Source of the DNA: Variovorax sp. E3
GTDB taxonomy: Bacteria > Pseudomonadota > Gammaproteobacteria > Burkholderiales > Burkholderiaceae_C
Direction: 5' to 3'
NCBI RefSeq assembly: GCF_016082275.1
Contig: NZ_MOWM01000019.1
Coordinates: 1-64,000, forward strand
Length of the DNA stretch: 64,000 bases
In this document: positions 1-8,901 of the stretch, one piece after another
Numbering within the stretch: position 1 is the stretch's first letter
Layout: every line of letters begins with the position of its first letter
Translations under genes and position numbers: made by a program
The notes under the pieces: model-generated
What the model was told of the DNA's origin: nothing
Seen by the model: only the letters and a program-made list of their open reading frames with translations
Databases searched by the model: none

Positions 1-134
1 GGCGTGGCGGCGGCGGGTGCCGTGGCGGCCGGGGCTTCAGCGGCGGCGGGCGCGGCCGGGGTCTGTGCGAAGCCGGACGTACCGGCGGCGAGCACGCTCA
101 AGCCGAGCGCAAGAGAGACAAGCAGTTTTTTCAT
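1..134 (-). CDS. amtB: Ammonium transporter, N-terminal part only (cut by window edge)
   Basis: Only the first 44 codons are in the window. They start MKKLLVSLALGLSVLAAG, a hydrophobic signal peptide with likely cleavage near FAQ, followed by an Ala/Pro-rich stretch. Amt proteins of Comamonadaceae often begin this way before the eleven-helix channel, which would lie left of the window. The assignment leans on context: the gene follows a P-II gene on the same strand by about 30 bases, and glnK-amtB is a conserved pair in which the P-II protein gates the ammonium channel. The transporter domain itself is not visible, so another exported protein cannot be excluded. Confidence 0.65.
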   Translation of the reverse strand, partial: MKKLLVSLALGLSVLAAGTSGFAQTPAAPAAAEAPAATAPAAAT

Positions 135-163
135 AGTCGTTGTTCTTTCGGGCCTGGACTCGG

Positions 164-562
<399 letters not shown>

Positions 563-566
563 TTAT

Positions 567-1442
567 TTACAGCGTCTTCGTCAGCGTCAGGATGAAGCGC
601 GCCTTGTTCGGCGAGTAGGTCGTCTGGCCGAAGGGACCGAAGCCGACGTCGATGCCGGGGTTGGCCACCGCGAGGTACGAGCTCTTCTTGTTCGCGCCCT
701 GCACCGAGCCGGTCAGCGACAGGCCGTTGCCGAAGTCGTAGCTCGCGCCCACGTTGTAGTCGACGTAGCTCTTGTAGCCCAGGCTGCGGATGTCGCTGGA
801 CATGTTGGTGTAGCCAACCGCCGCCTTCAGCGTGACCTTGGGCACGATTTCCTTGCTGTAGGCCAGGTTCAGGTAACCGGTGTTGGTGCCCTTCAAACCC
901 GAGCCGGCCTTGTTGCCGGCGTAGCCGAAGTAGTCCTTGGACACGGTGTGCGAGTACTTGGCGGTGAACGAACCGAAGGTTTCGTTGGCGTAGGTGGCGC
1001 CCAGGTACAACTCCGTGGTGTTGCCCGACGAGTTGCCCGGGTAGATGTAGGTGAGCGCACCCACGTCCATGTCCAGCGGGCCGGCCTTGAACTTGTAGCC
1101 GCCGTACACGTCCATCTCGATGCTGTTGCCCTTGAGCCAGTTGACGCTGGAGTTCCAGTTGCCCACGTAGAAGCCGCTGTCGCCGAAGGCGTAGTCCAGG
1201 CCGCCCTGGATCGCGGGCTTGAAGCCCTTGGTCTTGGCGTAGTCGTTCTTGCCGAGCATGTCCTGGTCTTGCCCACGGAACTTGTAGTTCGTGGTGAGGG
1301 ACACGTTGCCGGTGAGGTTCGGGGCGGGTGCTGCCGCCGGTGCTGCCGCGGCATCCGTCGTGGCCTGCGCCAGGGCGGCGCCCGACGCGGTCAATGCAGT
1401 AGCCAGAACGATCAGCGCCTGGGCGGCGGTACGGTGCGTCAT
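567..1442 (-). CDS. TorF-family putative outer-membrane porin
   Basis: A 291-aa exported protein. Residues 1-26 form a signal peptide ending ASGAALAQA. After an Ala/Pro linker come alternating beta strands starting NLTGNVSLTTNYKFRG, and the C-terminus ends RFILTLTKTL in the manner of outer-membrane barrels. The 'TNYxFRG' start and 'GLDYxF' segments are typical of the TorF (Gcw_chp) family, whose role is poorly known. In this group it usually sits beside the P-II/ammonium-transporter genes, as here. The ATG at 1442 has GAGGAG upstream. The 216 bases between this gene and divergent yifB hold no further gene. Confidence 0.85.
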   Translation of the reverse strand: MTHRTAAQALIVLATALTASGAALAQATTDAAAAPAAAPAPNLTGNVSLTTNYKFRGQDQDMLGKNDYAKTKGFKPAIQGGLDYAFGDSGFYVGNWNSSVNWLKGNSIEMDVYGGYKFKAGPLDMDVGALTYIYPGNSSGNTTELYLGATYANETFGSFTAKYSHTVSKDYFGYAGNKAGSGLKGTNTGYLNLAYSKEIVPKVTLKAAVGYTNMSSDIRSLGYKSYVDYNVGASYDFGNGLSLTGSVQGANKKSSYLAVANPGIDVGFGPFGQTTYSPNKARFILTLTKTL

Positions 1443-1658
1443 CGGGAAACTCCTCGCAAGTGTGTTGTTGGACCTGGGAGGCTCAAAGCAGGGAGCGTGC
1501 CAAACTGCACAAATACCTCTGCCCCAGGCGGTGCGCACGGCTCGCGTTGAGAGCGAAATCGTTACAACGCTTGTTTCGGCTGGTTGCAGCTCCCGTCTGG
1601 AGCGCACCACGGCGGGCACGCCCCAGGCGACCGCACCATCTTGGGGAGAGGGAGAGGA

Positions 1659-2582
1659 ATGAGTCTGTCTTTGGTGCAAGGCCGTGCCTTGGTGGGGCTG
1701 GAAGCGGCCAGCGTCACGATCGAGGTGCATCTGGCCAACGGCTTGCCCAGCTTCACGCTGGTCGGCCTGGCGGAAACCGAGGTCAAGGAGTCGCGCGAAC
1801 GCGTGCGCTCGGCCATCCAGAACGCGGGGCTGGAGTTTCCGAACAACAAGAAAATCATCGTGAACCTCGCGCCGGCCGACCTGCCGAAGGACTCGGGGCG
1901 CTTCGATCTGCCCATTGCACTGGGCATCCTCGCGGCCAGCGGGCAGATCGACGGCGCCAGGCTGGCCGGGCACGAGTTCGCGGGCGAACTCTCGCTGTCG
2001 GGCGAGTTGCGGCCCGTGCGCGGCGCCCTGGCCATGGCGCTGGCCCTGCACACGCGCGGCGTGGCCACGCGGCTGGTGCTGCCCCTGGACAGTGCGCAAG
2101 AGGCCGCGCTGGTGCCCGACGGCGAGGTCTATGGCGCCAGGCATCTGCTGGACGTGGTGCGGCAGTTCGTCGTCGACAGCGAGGCCGCATCGCAATGGCC
2201 CGATCCGCCGGCCGACGGCTGGGCGCGGATTCAGGCGGCGCCCGCCGCGAGCGGCCCGCGCTATGCCGACCTGGCCGACGTGAAGGGCCATGCGAGCGCC
2301 AAGCGCGCGCTCGAAATCGCGGCGGCCGGCGGCCACAGCCTGCTGATGATGGGCGAGCCGGGCTCGGGCAAGTCCATGCTCGCGCAACGCTTCGCCGGGC
2401 TGCTGCCGGCGATGAGCATCGACGAGGCATTGGAAAGCGCCGCCGTGGCCAGCCTGGGCGGGCCCTTTGCAACGTCGCGGTGGATGTCGCGGCCGACCTG
2501 CTCGCCGCATCACACGTCCAGCGCGGTGGCGCTGGTGGGTGGCGGCTCTCCGCCACGGCCGGGTGGACACGCACTCAGTTAG
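1659..2582 (+). pseudogene. comM: YifB/ComM Mg-chelatase-like AAA ATPase, 3' part lost at the island junction
   Basis: The ATG at 1659 follows a purine-rich ribosome site. The protein matches YifB/ComM from the start (MSLSLVQGRALVGLEA), through the N-terminal Lon-S5-like domain to the P-loop GEPGSGKSM near residue 233 and the segment SAVALVGGGSPPRPG. ComM is a hexameric helicase that promotes branch migration in natural transformation. Intact homologues are about 500 aa and continue 'PGEISLAH'; here homology stops after about residue 302 (base ~2566), then five unrelated codons and a stop follow. The C-terminal half was not found elsewhere in the window. comM/yifB is a known insertion target for Tn7-like Tn6022/AbaR elements. 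Confidence 0.88.
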
Positions 2583-2611
2583 GCGCAACCACGATCGCAG
2601 TTGCGCCTAAC
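2578..2611. terminator. Perfect 12-bp inverted repeat at the left island edge
   Basis: The arms GTTAGGCGCAAC and GTTGCGCCTAAC are perfect complements with a 10-base loop, starting 12 bases after yifB homology ends and overlapping the stop of the truncated frame. It could act as a terminator for the truncated transcript, though no T-run follows, or be part of the element end. Confidence 0.5.
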
Positions 2612-2691
2612 CAAGCATGGGAAAACTTGCGTCATGGCGGCTTGGTGACGGCCAGTCGCCATGAACGGCTGCAGCATCCGGCCACTCGCCG

Positions 2692-3183
2692 TTATCTGCC
2701 ATAAGGCACGGCATACCGCGAAAGCAGTTGTTGGAGTCGTGTGCCGCAATCCCTTAGTGCGACATCCGCCACGACAGTCAGAACCGCCAGCGATGAACGA
2801 GGAAGCCCGTCCCGTTTTGCCGCGTCTTGCTCACTGATCCGAGTCCTCTCGCTCCGCGGGTCACCAATGTCGAGTGATCTCTCGCCGATTTGCACGCTCC
2901 CCGCGAGACGAAGCGCGTCATACTGATCGGGGCCGAGATTCGCCGGAAAACCGTGCCGACGTAGCGCCATAAGTGAACGGCGATCCGCCCCGCCGTCAGG
3001 GCCGCGCGCGTAGTCGTACGCCAGCAGGTGAGCTCTCTCGAACTTTTCGTAGTCCAGGTCGCAAAGAAACGGGGCGAGACGATTGAGTGAATCGCCCTCG
3101 TTATCACCTTCGGGCACGCAGATTGATTCAGCTTCCTTGAGTGCTGCAATGACCTGTCGCAGGCTTGGCTTTCCGACCATCAT
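2692..3183 (-). CDS. Hypothetical protein, second gene of a coupled pair
   Basis: A 163-aa protein starting MMVGKPSLRQVIAALKEAES. I chose the start at 3183 because GGAGGG lies seven bases upstream and because its ATG overlaps the TGA of the preceding gene (ATGA), pointing to coupled translation. A longer frame to 3297 exists but lacks these signals. No signal peptide, membrane segment or recognised motif is visible. The sequence is charged and probably cytoplasmic. It is the first complete gene inside the island, with its upstream partner at 3180-4037. Function unknown. Confidence 0.6.
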   Translation of the reverse strand: MMVGKPSLRQVIAALKEAESICVPEGDNEGDSLNRLAPFLCDLDYEKFERAHLLAYDYARGPDGGADRRSLMALRRHGFPANLGPDQYDALRLAGSVQIGERSLDIGDPRSERTRISEQDAAKRDGLPRSSLAVLTVVADVALRDCGTRLQQLLSRYAVPYGR

Positions 3184-4037
3184 TGCCAACCCTCCAGGAA
3201 CTCCACTGCAACATCGCCAAACAATTGACGAGCGCGCTCCGAAAGCATCGCGTGATAGGACTCCATGCTCGGCATCGCGGCACGATACGACCCCCATCTG
3301 GTTCCGGAATTCTGTAGCGTGGCGCCGACCGTGGTCGCCATGACAATTCCAGTTGGCTTCTGTTCAAACACCACCAGAAGTCCAGCGATCGGTTCAATGC
3401 GCAGGCACAAGAACTTGTTCTCCAGCACCAAGAGTGTGGCATCCAGCCAGAACGGAGCCAGTCCCTTCAGGGCTTCTTCATAAGCGCTGATCTTGTCGCC
3501 AAAAAGGGCGGCGGCCGGCTCGCCGGCAACGCGGTGCTTGAAATAAGAGCCAGGGTGGGCGAGCGTGACAAAGCTAAAAACCCCTTTCTCTTTGCAAAGC
3601 CGGTTGACCTTTTCGAGTGTTTCGAGGTAGTCGTTGAAACTGCTGTAACCCAGATACTTCGCATAGAACTCGATGCGCTTTTGGTGGCCTGCGCCCCGAT
3701 CAAGTTCATGCAAGATTGATAGACAGAGCTCCAGTTCACACTCGTCCGCCTCCGATCGTTTGCGCGATTGCAGCGAATCGATCGACAACCCAAGACGGTG
3801 CTTGAAATGCTTGACGTTCGACAGCTCTTTGAAGTCTTCCGGCTTGAACGGCATCATGATCATGCCGAAATAGCACCAAATGGCCAGGCTCTCCGCGTCC
3901 CGAGGGTCTACGGCAGGCTTGGCAATCGGCAGCTGGAACGGCAGGTGCGAGAAAACTTCTGCGGGTAGCGCCGCGGAGATTAGTGCAATGTCTGCACGTT
4001 GAGCATCGAGCTCTGTTGGATAGGGGGAAAAAATCAT
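3180..4037 (-). CDS. Hypothetical protein, first gene of a coupled pair
   Basis: A 285-aa protein beginning MIFSPYPTELDAQRADIAL. The start at 4037 has GGAG seven bases upstream; an alternative ATG at 4067 lacks a clear ribosome site. The protein is soluble-looking, with a helical middle containing YAKYLGYSSFNDYLETLEK and a more hydrophobic beta-like C-terminal third (LLVVFEQKPTGIVMATTVG). No family was recognised. It overlaps its downstream partner by four bases, so the two products are probably made together. The pair has the layout of many two-gene toxin-antitoxin or immunity cassettes, but nothing in the sequence proves that. Confidence 0.6.
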   Translation of the reverse strand: MIFSPYPTELDAQRADIALISAALPAEVFSHLPFQLPIAKPAVDPRDAESLAIWCYFGMIMMPFKPEDFKELSNVKHFKHRLGLSIDSLQSRKRSEADECELELCLSILHELDRGAGHQKRIEFYAKYLGYSSFNDYLETLEKVNRLCKEKGVFSFVTLAHPGSYFKHRVAGEPAAALFGDKISAYEEALKGLAPFWLDATLLVLENKFLCLRIEPIAGLLVVFEQKPTGIVMATTVGATLQNSGTRWGSYRAAMPSMESYHAMLSERARQLFGDVAVEFLEGWQ

Positions 4038-5311
4038 CTTGCGACTCCAAAAGGCGTAGAAAACCATGCCACGGTCGTGGCTAACTAGGTTTCCGACAGG
4101 AGTCGTCCTGATTCGGCTGCCGCGCGTTGCGCATGAGCCATGCCTCGGATGGCACGCTCGTAGTATACGGCATCGCTGCGGCCAATCGCGGGCGAAGCCC
4201 AATTGAGCATTACGATAAGGCGCAAGCTGCCACGCGCTACGCTAGCCCCTCAACCCGGGGCCGATATTGGACACCGCCAGTTCGCGAACTCGGTTTCCTC
4301 CCGCCTCGTTCACGCTGGGGCAGACGCATTGGCGGCCCTGTCTCACTGCACGCTGCTGAGGTCGCGAGAGCGATGAGGCGGCTGAAGTTGCGCTCGATCA
4401 TTTCGAGCATCGACGGGATCGGTTGCCCCATTCCCCGCTTTTTTACGCTTCCTTCAAGCACCGGTTCAGTGGAGCCCTCGGGCAAGGCATCCCTCGCCCC
4501 AAACCGGGCCTAGACGGTCATCATCGTCACCTCATGGTGCAGATCGATCAGCGCGAAGGCCGCGGCTGGCTGGTGATAACCGATGAGCAAGCGCTCGCTC
4601 ACGGCGTGCTCGAGTTCGGCTTCGCAAGACACCAAGCGATCTGCCGGCTACGTGATGTGATGATCCGAGCTTAGCGGAGTATCTGGCCGCTTCGACGACC
4701 TGCAGAACGGCAGGGTCGTTGGCCGAGATTAAGACCGGGGCGAGCAAGGAGGTTTACAAATTTCTTGTGGCTCTCAAGCTCTCAGCCAGATGCCAAAAAA
4801 TCAGCACAAAGGGGGTCAGGTGGGCGACGTCGACGAACTGTTCGAGAGAATGCTTCCGTTTTCCTCGGCTGTATTCGAGTCGCTCGTTCCGCAGACCTGA
4901 TAGCCTAGTTTGATCATCAGCCGGTGCCTCGTCGCCGTCGTGCTGGCGCAGCTTCTTGCTCATCATCGTCTGTTCTTGCTTCCAACTTGGCTGAAAGGCA
5001 GCTGCGCCGTGGACTGCCTACAGCCGCCTTAATTCTGCAACTTGATCGAATCGTCGGATGGGCCACCGCTATTTCTCGAGTAGTCGCAATAAAAAACTCT
5101 TTGGCCTATTTTTTCCCGAGATGAGGCTGCTACTGGAGTACCGCCCGACGCCAAAGGCGGGAGGTACCACCAACGAGGTGACTCCGCCAGAGGTGGCTAT
5201 GGCGAGCTAGACGACTACCGTAAAAGTGCGCCATGAGCTGAGTAACGTTCAGCCCTCGCCTAAGACGGTTGACCCGCGCCCATTTTGATATGGATAACTC
5301 GGAAGAAGCAC
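4038..5311. other. 1.27-kb stretch without a convincing gene
   Basis: Several short frames on both strands (for example 4423-4674 plus and 4532-4747 minus) have locally protein-like composition but no ribosome sites, and they break each other's frames. This looks like degraded coding sequence, possibly remnants of mobile DNA, upstream of the kinase gene. I see no repeat, tRNA or clear promoter. Confidence 0.4.
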
Positions 5312-7345
5312 ATGAAAGACACCGAATACATTGAGTCAGCCATCCAGCGTTGCCTTGACTTCATGCTGCAGCGTCCTCACAAGAAGGCCGGCACTCGACG
5401 AGTCATTGATGCCCTGGATGTGCAGGAGCCGGCCTGGGCACAAGCTGCGAAAAACCCGGCCTTCGTTCGTTGGTTGGTGGAGACCAATCCCAAGACCGCC
5501 AAGCACCGGGCTCACATGCTTCTCGGCACCATGGAGAACCGGGACGAAGCCGGAGTCGTCGCAGTTTTCAAGCTGTTCCGGCGACAGCTGTCAGGGCTCC
5601 GCGACTTCGGTTACGGAGTGCCTTCGGGGGAAAATTCTGGTCATCGAATTGGGGACATTCTCTATGGCAAGTACGAAGTCGTCGAGCGCTTAGGGGTCGG
5701 CGGTTGCGGAGAAGTCCTTCTTGTCTACGCCCATCCCGAGCACTTCGCCGGCTTTTATGCACTGAAGCTGTTGCACACAGTCGCACCGCCGAATAACCTC
5801 AGGCGATTCGAACATGAGTCGAAGCTGCTCCTCGGGCTTGAGGGGCACCCGCACGTGGTCGCCGCGCGCTTCATTGAGAAGGAAGGCGACCAGATAGGTC
5901 TTGTCATGGACTACGTGGCACCGAACGGGGAAGAACTCGTCACTCTGCAACACCACATAGCCCTTGGCACCATTCCATTTGCCACGCAGCTGAAATGGGC
6001 AGTCCATTGCTGCGCAGGGCTCGCGCATGCGTACGGGCATGGAGTGACTGCGCACAGGGACATCAAGCCTGCGAATGTGCTCATCGACGGCGCGGGAAAT
6101 GCAAGAATTTCCGACTTTGGCTTGGCGGCGCTTGGCATCGTTCCCAACATCCGAGCGGACCACTCAAATTGCGATGGCATGCGCATCGGGCCCATGCTCA
6201 CGCAAGACGGCGCAACATTTGGTACGCCACCATACATGGCACCAGAGCAGTTCGATAGTGCACGTGCGTGTGACTGCCGCAGCGACATCTACAGTCTCGG
6301 TCTCACGTTCTACGAGATGGCTATCGGGCACATGGCGTTTCCGATGGGCGACAGACGGGGCATGGGCGTTTTCCCCTGGTACCGGTATGTGCATCAACAG
6401 GGAGCTCTCCCGGAGTTCAATTCCCCTTTGTTGCCCATCATCGCCAAGTGTTGCGCCAAGGGTCCTGAGGACAGGTTCCAGACGATAGAAGAACTGATGA
6501 CCGCGCTGAGAGCCTTGGGCTCGTCTCACGGACTTGAGGATCTGGTATCTGTCGAAGACCGTATGGATAGCTTAGCGATGTATGCCAAGCTGGCCAATCA
6601 AGGCGCAGCTCATGCTCGATTCGGTGAGCATGAGATGGCTGTGAACTACTTCAGGCAAGCGATGGAATGCACTTCATTGGCACAAGTGCATCTGGACCTT
6701 GCTCAAAGCCTGTACGTACTACGCAGATACGAAGAGGCCGTGGAAGTGCTAGCGCAGGATACCTCTGACCCATCCGCCTATAAGGAAAATCTGTCGGGCA
6801 TTTGCGTTGTGAAGCTTTACGGCTGGGCGCCTGCGCTACCGTACTTCGAGGCGGCCATTCTGCGTGACCCCATCCATTTTGCCAGTCACGACAACTTGGT
6901 AAAAGCGTTCCACGCCACGGCACAGCCCGCAAAGGCTCTTGAAGCGCTGAACGCGCTGGTATCACTGACGGGTGCAAGGGCTGAGCACTGGGTGTTGAAG
7001 GCCGAGACAGAGCTGCAACTGGGCAGCATTGATGAGGCGTTCCGTTCGCTAGGTCATGCAGTGAGTCTGGACGACAAGGCCTTGGAGTCAGTGCGTGCTC
7101 GCCGGGTCTCCGACGAACTCACCCTGCGTTCGATTCAACGTCGAGTCAAGCGCCTCTTGGGTGTCGAGTTCAACGAGGGTAGGCTGACCAGCGCCATCGC
7201 TGCGGCGCTCCATGTTCTCGAACGGGTTGGTCCCAACATGGCTGCAGTAGTTGCCGCCATGCGTAAGGAGGAGCCGGCAATAACCTACGACCAGGCCGAG
7301 CGGGTGTTCCGCCAGATCCTCTTGGCACGAGTGCCGGCGTCTTAA
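5312..7345 (+). CDS. Eukaryote-like Ser/Thr protein kinase with C-terminal TPR-like repeats
   Basis: A 677-aa protein. Residues 115-390 form a Hanks-type kinase with every catalytic element: Gly-rich loop GVGGCG (129-133 region), Lys152 in YALK, Glu169, HRDIKPAN with Asp250, DFG at 268-270 and APE at 310-312. It is therefore predicted active. Residues 1-110 are a helical N-terminal domain; residues 430-677 contain TPR-like helices such as ANQGAAHARFGEHEMAVNY. No membrane segment is visible, unlike many PknB-type kinases. ATG 5312 has GGAAGAA upstream; a TTG start at 5285 is less likely. It heads a plus-strand module with an exported protein and a trypsin-like protease, suggesting phospho-signalling that controls a proteolytic effector. 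That link is inference. Confidence 0.88.
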   Translation: MKDTEYIESAIQRCLDFMLQRPHKKAGTRRVIDALDVQEPAWAQAAKNPAFVRWLVETNPKTAKHRAHMLLGTMENRDEAGVVAVFKLFRRQLSGLRDFGYGVPSGENSGHRIGDILYGKYEVVERLGVGGCGEVLLVYAHPEHFAGFYALKLLHTVAPPNNLRRFEHESKLLLGLEGHPHVVAARFIEKEGDQIGLVMDYVAPNGEELVTLQHHIALGTIPFATQLKWAVHCCAGLAHAYGHGVTAHRDIKPANVLIDGAGNARISDFGLAALGIVPNIRADHSNCDGMRIGPMLTQDGATFGTPPYMAPEQFDSARACDCRSDIYSLGLTFYEMAIGHMAFPMGDRRGMGVFPWYRYVHQQGALPEFNSPLLPIIAKCCAKGPEDRFQTIEELMTALRALGSSHGLEDLVSVEDRMDSLAMYAKLANQGAAHARFGEHEMAVNYFRQAMECTSLAQVHLDLAQSLYVLRRYEEAVEVLAQDTSDPSAYKENLSGICVVKLYGWAPALPYFEAAILRDPIHFASHDNLVKAFHATAQPAKALEALNALVSLTGARAEHWVLKAETELQLGSIDEAFRSLGHAVSLDDKALESVRARRVSDELTLRSIQRRVKRLLGVEFNEGRLTSAIAAALHVLERVGPNMAAVVAAMRKEEPAITYDQAERVFRQILLARVPAS

Positions 7346-7465
7346 CGAGAGCGTTCACCTCTTTGGCGTTTGACGCCAAGTGCGGTGGAGTGCGCATACC
7401 TAAAACAGGGGATGCGCATCTCCCTTCAGGCGATAGAGTTCTCGAACTCCTTGGAGGGATGTCAA

Positions 7466-7543
7466 ATGGGAACCTTTGAAAGTCTCGAAGAAGTGGCCAA
7501 AGATCCTGGTCTTGTAGCCTTAGCTATCGAAAGATCGCCATGA
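7466..7543 (+). CDS. 25-codon ORF coupled to the next gene
   Basis: The ORF starts MGTFESLEEVAKDPGLVAL and ends IERSP. GGAGG lies eight bases before its ATG, and its TGA overlaps the ATG of the exported-protein gene (ATGA at 7540-7543). A strong ribosome site plus exact coupling suggests it is translated, either as a leader ORF that sets translation of the next gene or as the remnant of a longer protein. No function can be given. Confidence 0.5.
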   Translation: MGTFESLEEVAKDPGLVALAIERSP

Positions 7544-8901
7544 CGACGAAGCGGATCGTGGGAGGAAAAATCCTCGGCGGCTTCGCAACTGCAATGTTGA
7601 TGCTGGCTGCACAGCCCGGCTGGGCCGACGACGTTCCGGCGGACAAACTCACCGAACAGGAGAAGCAGCGTGCCTTGGAACTCGACAAGGCCAAGATGTT
7701 TGCTGCGAAAGAGAAGGACCTTCTCACGGTCAAGAACGAACTGGAGAAAGCCAAAGTCGATGCTGCGACGCCCGCAACAGCCGCTGGCGTCACGCCGCCA
7801 TCAGGGAGTTTTACGGGCGCCAAAGAGATGACCTTCGCGATGTACATGGTCTCGCTCGAAGGCCTCGAACTCGCTGCACAAGCCCTCTGCGACGACCTTT
7901 CGAACAAGGGCATCACGAAGGTGTACATCACAAGCAAGGATGCCATTGAAGCTGCAGCAAAGGATCTGGCGATCGGTCGGGCGCGCGAGCAACTCCGCAA
8001 TAAGCTGAGTACGGCCGACTTTCAGGTGAGGCAGATGACCAATGAGATCAACGGTACGGCGGGGGGGGCGAGGATCAGCGCAGCATCCTTGACTGCGGTC
8101 GCCAGCGGCATCGACGTGGCCACCGGACTTGTAAAGGGAGCCGCGGGGCTCGCCGCGCTTTTCAAGTCTGAACGCACACTCCAGAGCGTGGACAATTTGC
8201 TCACACAGACGGAGATGTCGGCCGCGCTTTCCATGTGCGCAAATGACCCCGGCGAGACAGCGGCGCCCGCGGTGAACTACGTGGACAACGATTCCACGGC
8301 CCTGGACGCCAAGATCGGTCAGATCATCAATGAGGTGAACCAGATCAGCATTAAGGCAAACGGGTTGGACAATGCATTGACGGCAATGCTCGATGCCTCA
8401 GTCAAGCTGGACGAGGAGATCGCCGCTGCCACCAGGGCGAAAGACACCTTTAAATTGAAGGCGCTTTCCAACCGAAAGCCGCCCCCCAACTTCGACGCGT
8501 TCAAGACCAAGGCCGCAGGTCTGGTCACGCAGGCCGAAGCATATGTCGATACGGTTTATCAAGTGGACGCGACGTCCGGTCTCTCCCCTTTGATTGTGAG
8601 CGCGCAATTCCGCGCCATCAAGGAAGCGATGGCTGCAACCGGGCGTCTAACGCTGGTTCTACTGAAGTCCGGCGGCTACACGCTGACGACGAAGCGGCTG
8701 CTTCTGAACGATCGAGTGGACTATGCGGGCGGCTTGGCGATTCGTGCCACCGTCACGGCCGCCGACGCAGCCTCAGCTACGACCGTGTCTTCTATCGCGA
8801 CAGCGGCTGGATCCGGGCCGACTTCGAGAGTTCCGGTGAGAAGCTCAAGCGCAGGAACTTCGAGATTCCCAAATGAAGCTCAACGCGGCGCGCAAAGCTA
8901 A
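7540..8901 (+). CDS. Exported coiled-coil/helical protein, probable frame break near the C-terminus
   Basis: The N-terminus is a clear Sec signal peptide (hydrophobic core GGFATAMLMLAA, likely cleavage after GWA at residue 29). A charged helix rich in Lys/Glu follows (residues 33-80), then long Ala-rich helices. No enzyme motif was seen. The open frame runs to 8901 with an unlikely Ser/Arg-rich tail. Around 8770-8790 a second frame reads SYDRVFYRDSGWIRADF and ends in a TGA at 8874-8876 that overlaps the protease ATG (ATGA). This suggests that the natural end is 8876 and that one base is missing or extra. Periplasmic location is predicted. The partner role with kinase and protease is unknown. 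Confidence 0.65.
   Translation: MTTKRIVGGKILGGFATAMLMLAAQPGWADDVPADKLTEQEKQRALELDKAKMFAAKEKDLLTVKNELEKAKVDAATPATAAGVTPPSGSFTGAKEMTFAMYMVSLEGLELAAQALCDDLSNKGITKVYITSKDAIEAAAKDLAIGRAREQLRNKLSTADFQVRQMTNEINGTAGGARISAASLTAVASGIDVATGLVKGAAGLAALFKSERTLQSVDNLLTQTEMSAALSMCANDPGETAAPAVNYVDNDSTALDAKIGQIINEVNQISIKANGLDNALTAMLDASVKLDEEIAAATRAKDTFKLKALSNRKPPPNFDAFKTKAAGLVTQAEAYVDTVYQVDATSGLSPLIVSAQFRAIKEAMAATGRLTLVLLKSGGYTLTTKRLLLNDRVDYAGGLAIRATVTAADAASATTVSSIATAAGSGPTSRVPVRSSSAGTSRFPNEAQRGAQS

Noticed and set aside
2578..2611. Possible integron attC site
   Set aside because: attC sites run RYYYAAC...GTTRRRY; here the order is GTTAGGC...GCCTAAC with a short loop and no L boxes or integrase nearby.
4127..4747. 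Frames in the 4.0-5.3 kb gap as genes
   Set aside because: No ribosome sites, mutually overlapping, and no recognisable motif on either strand.
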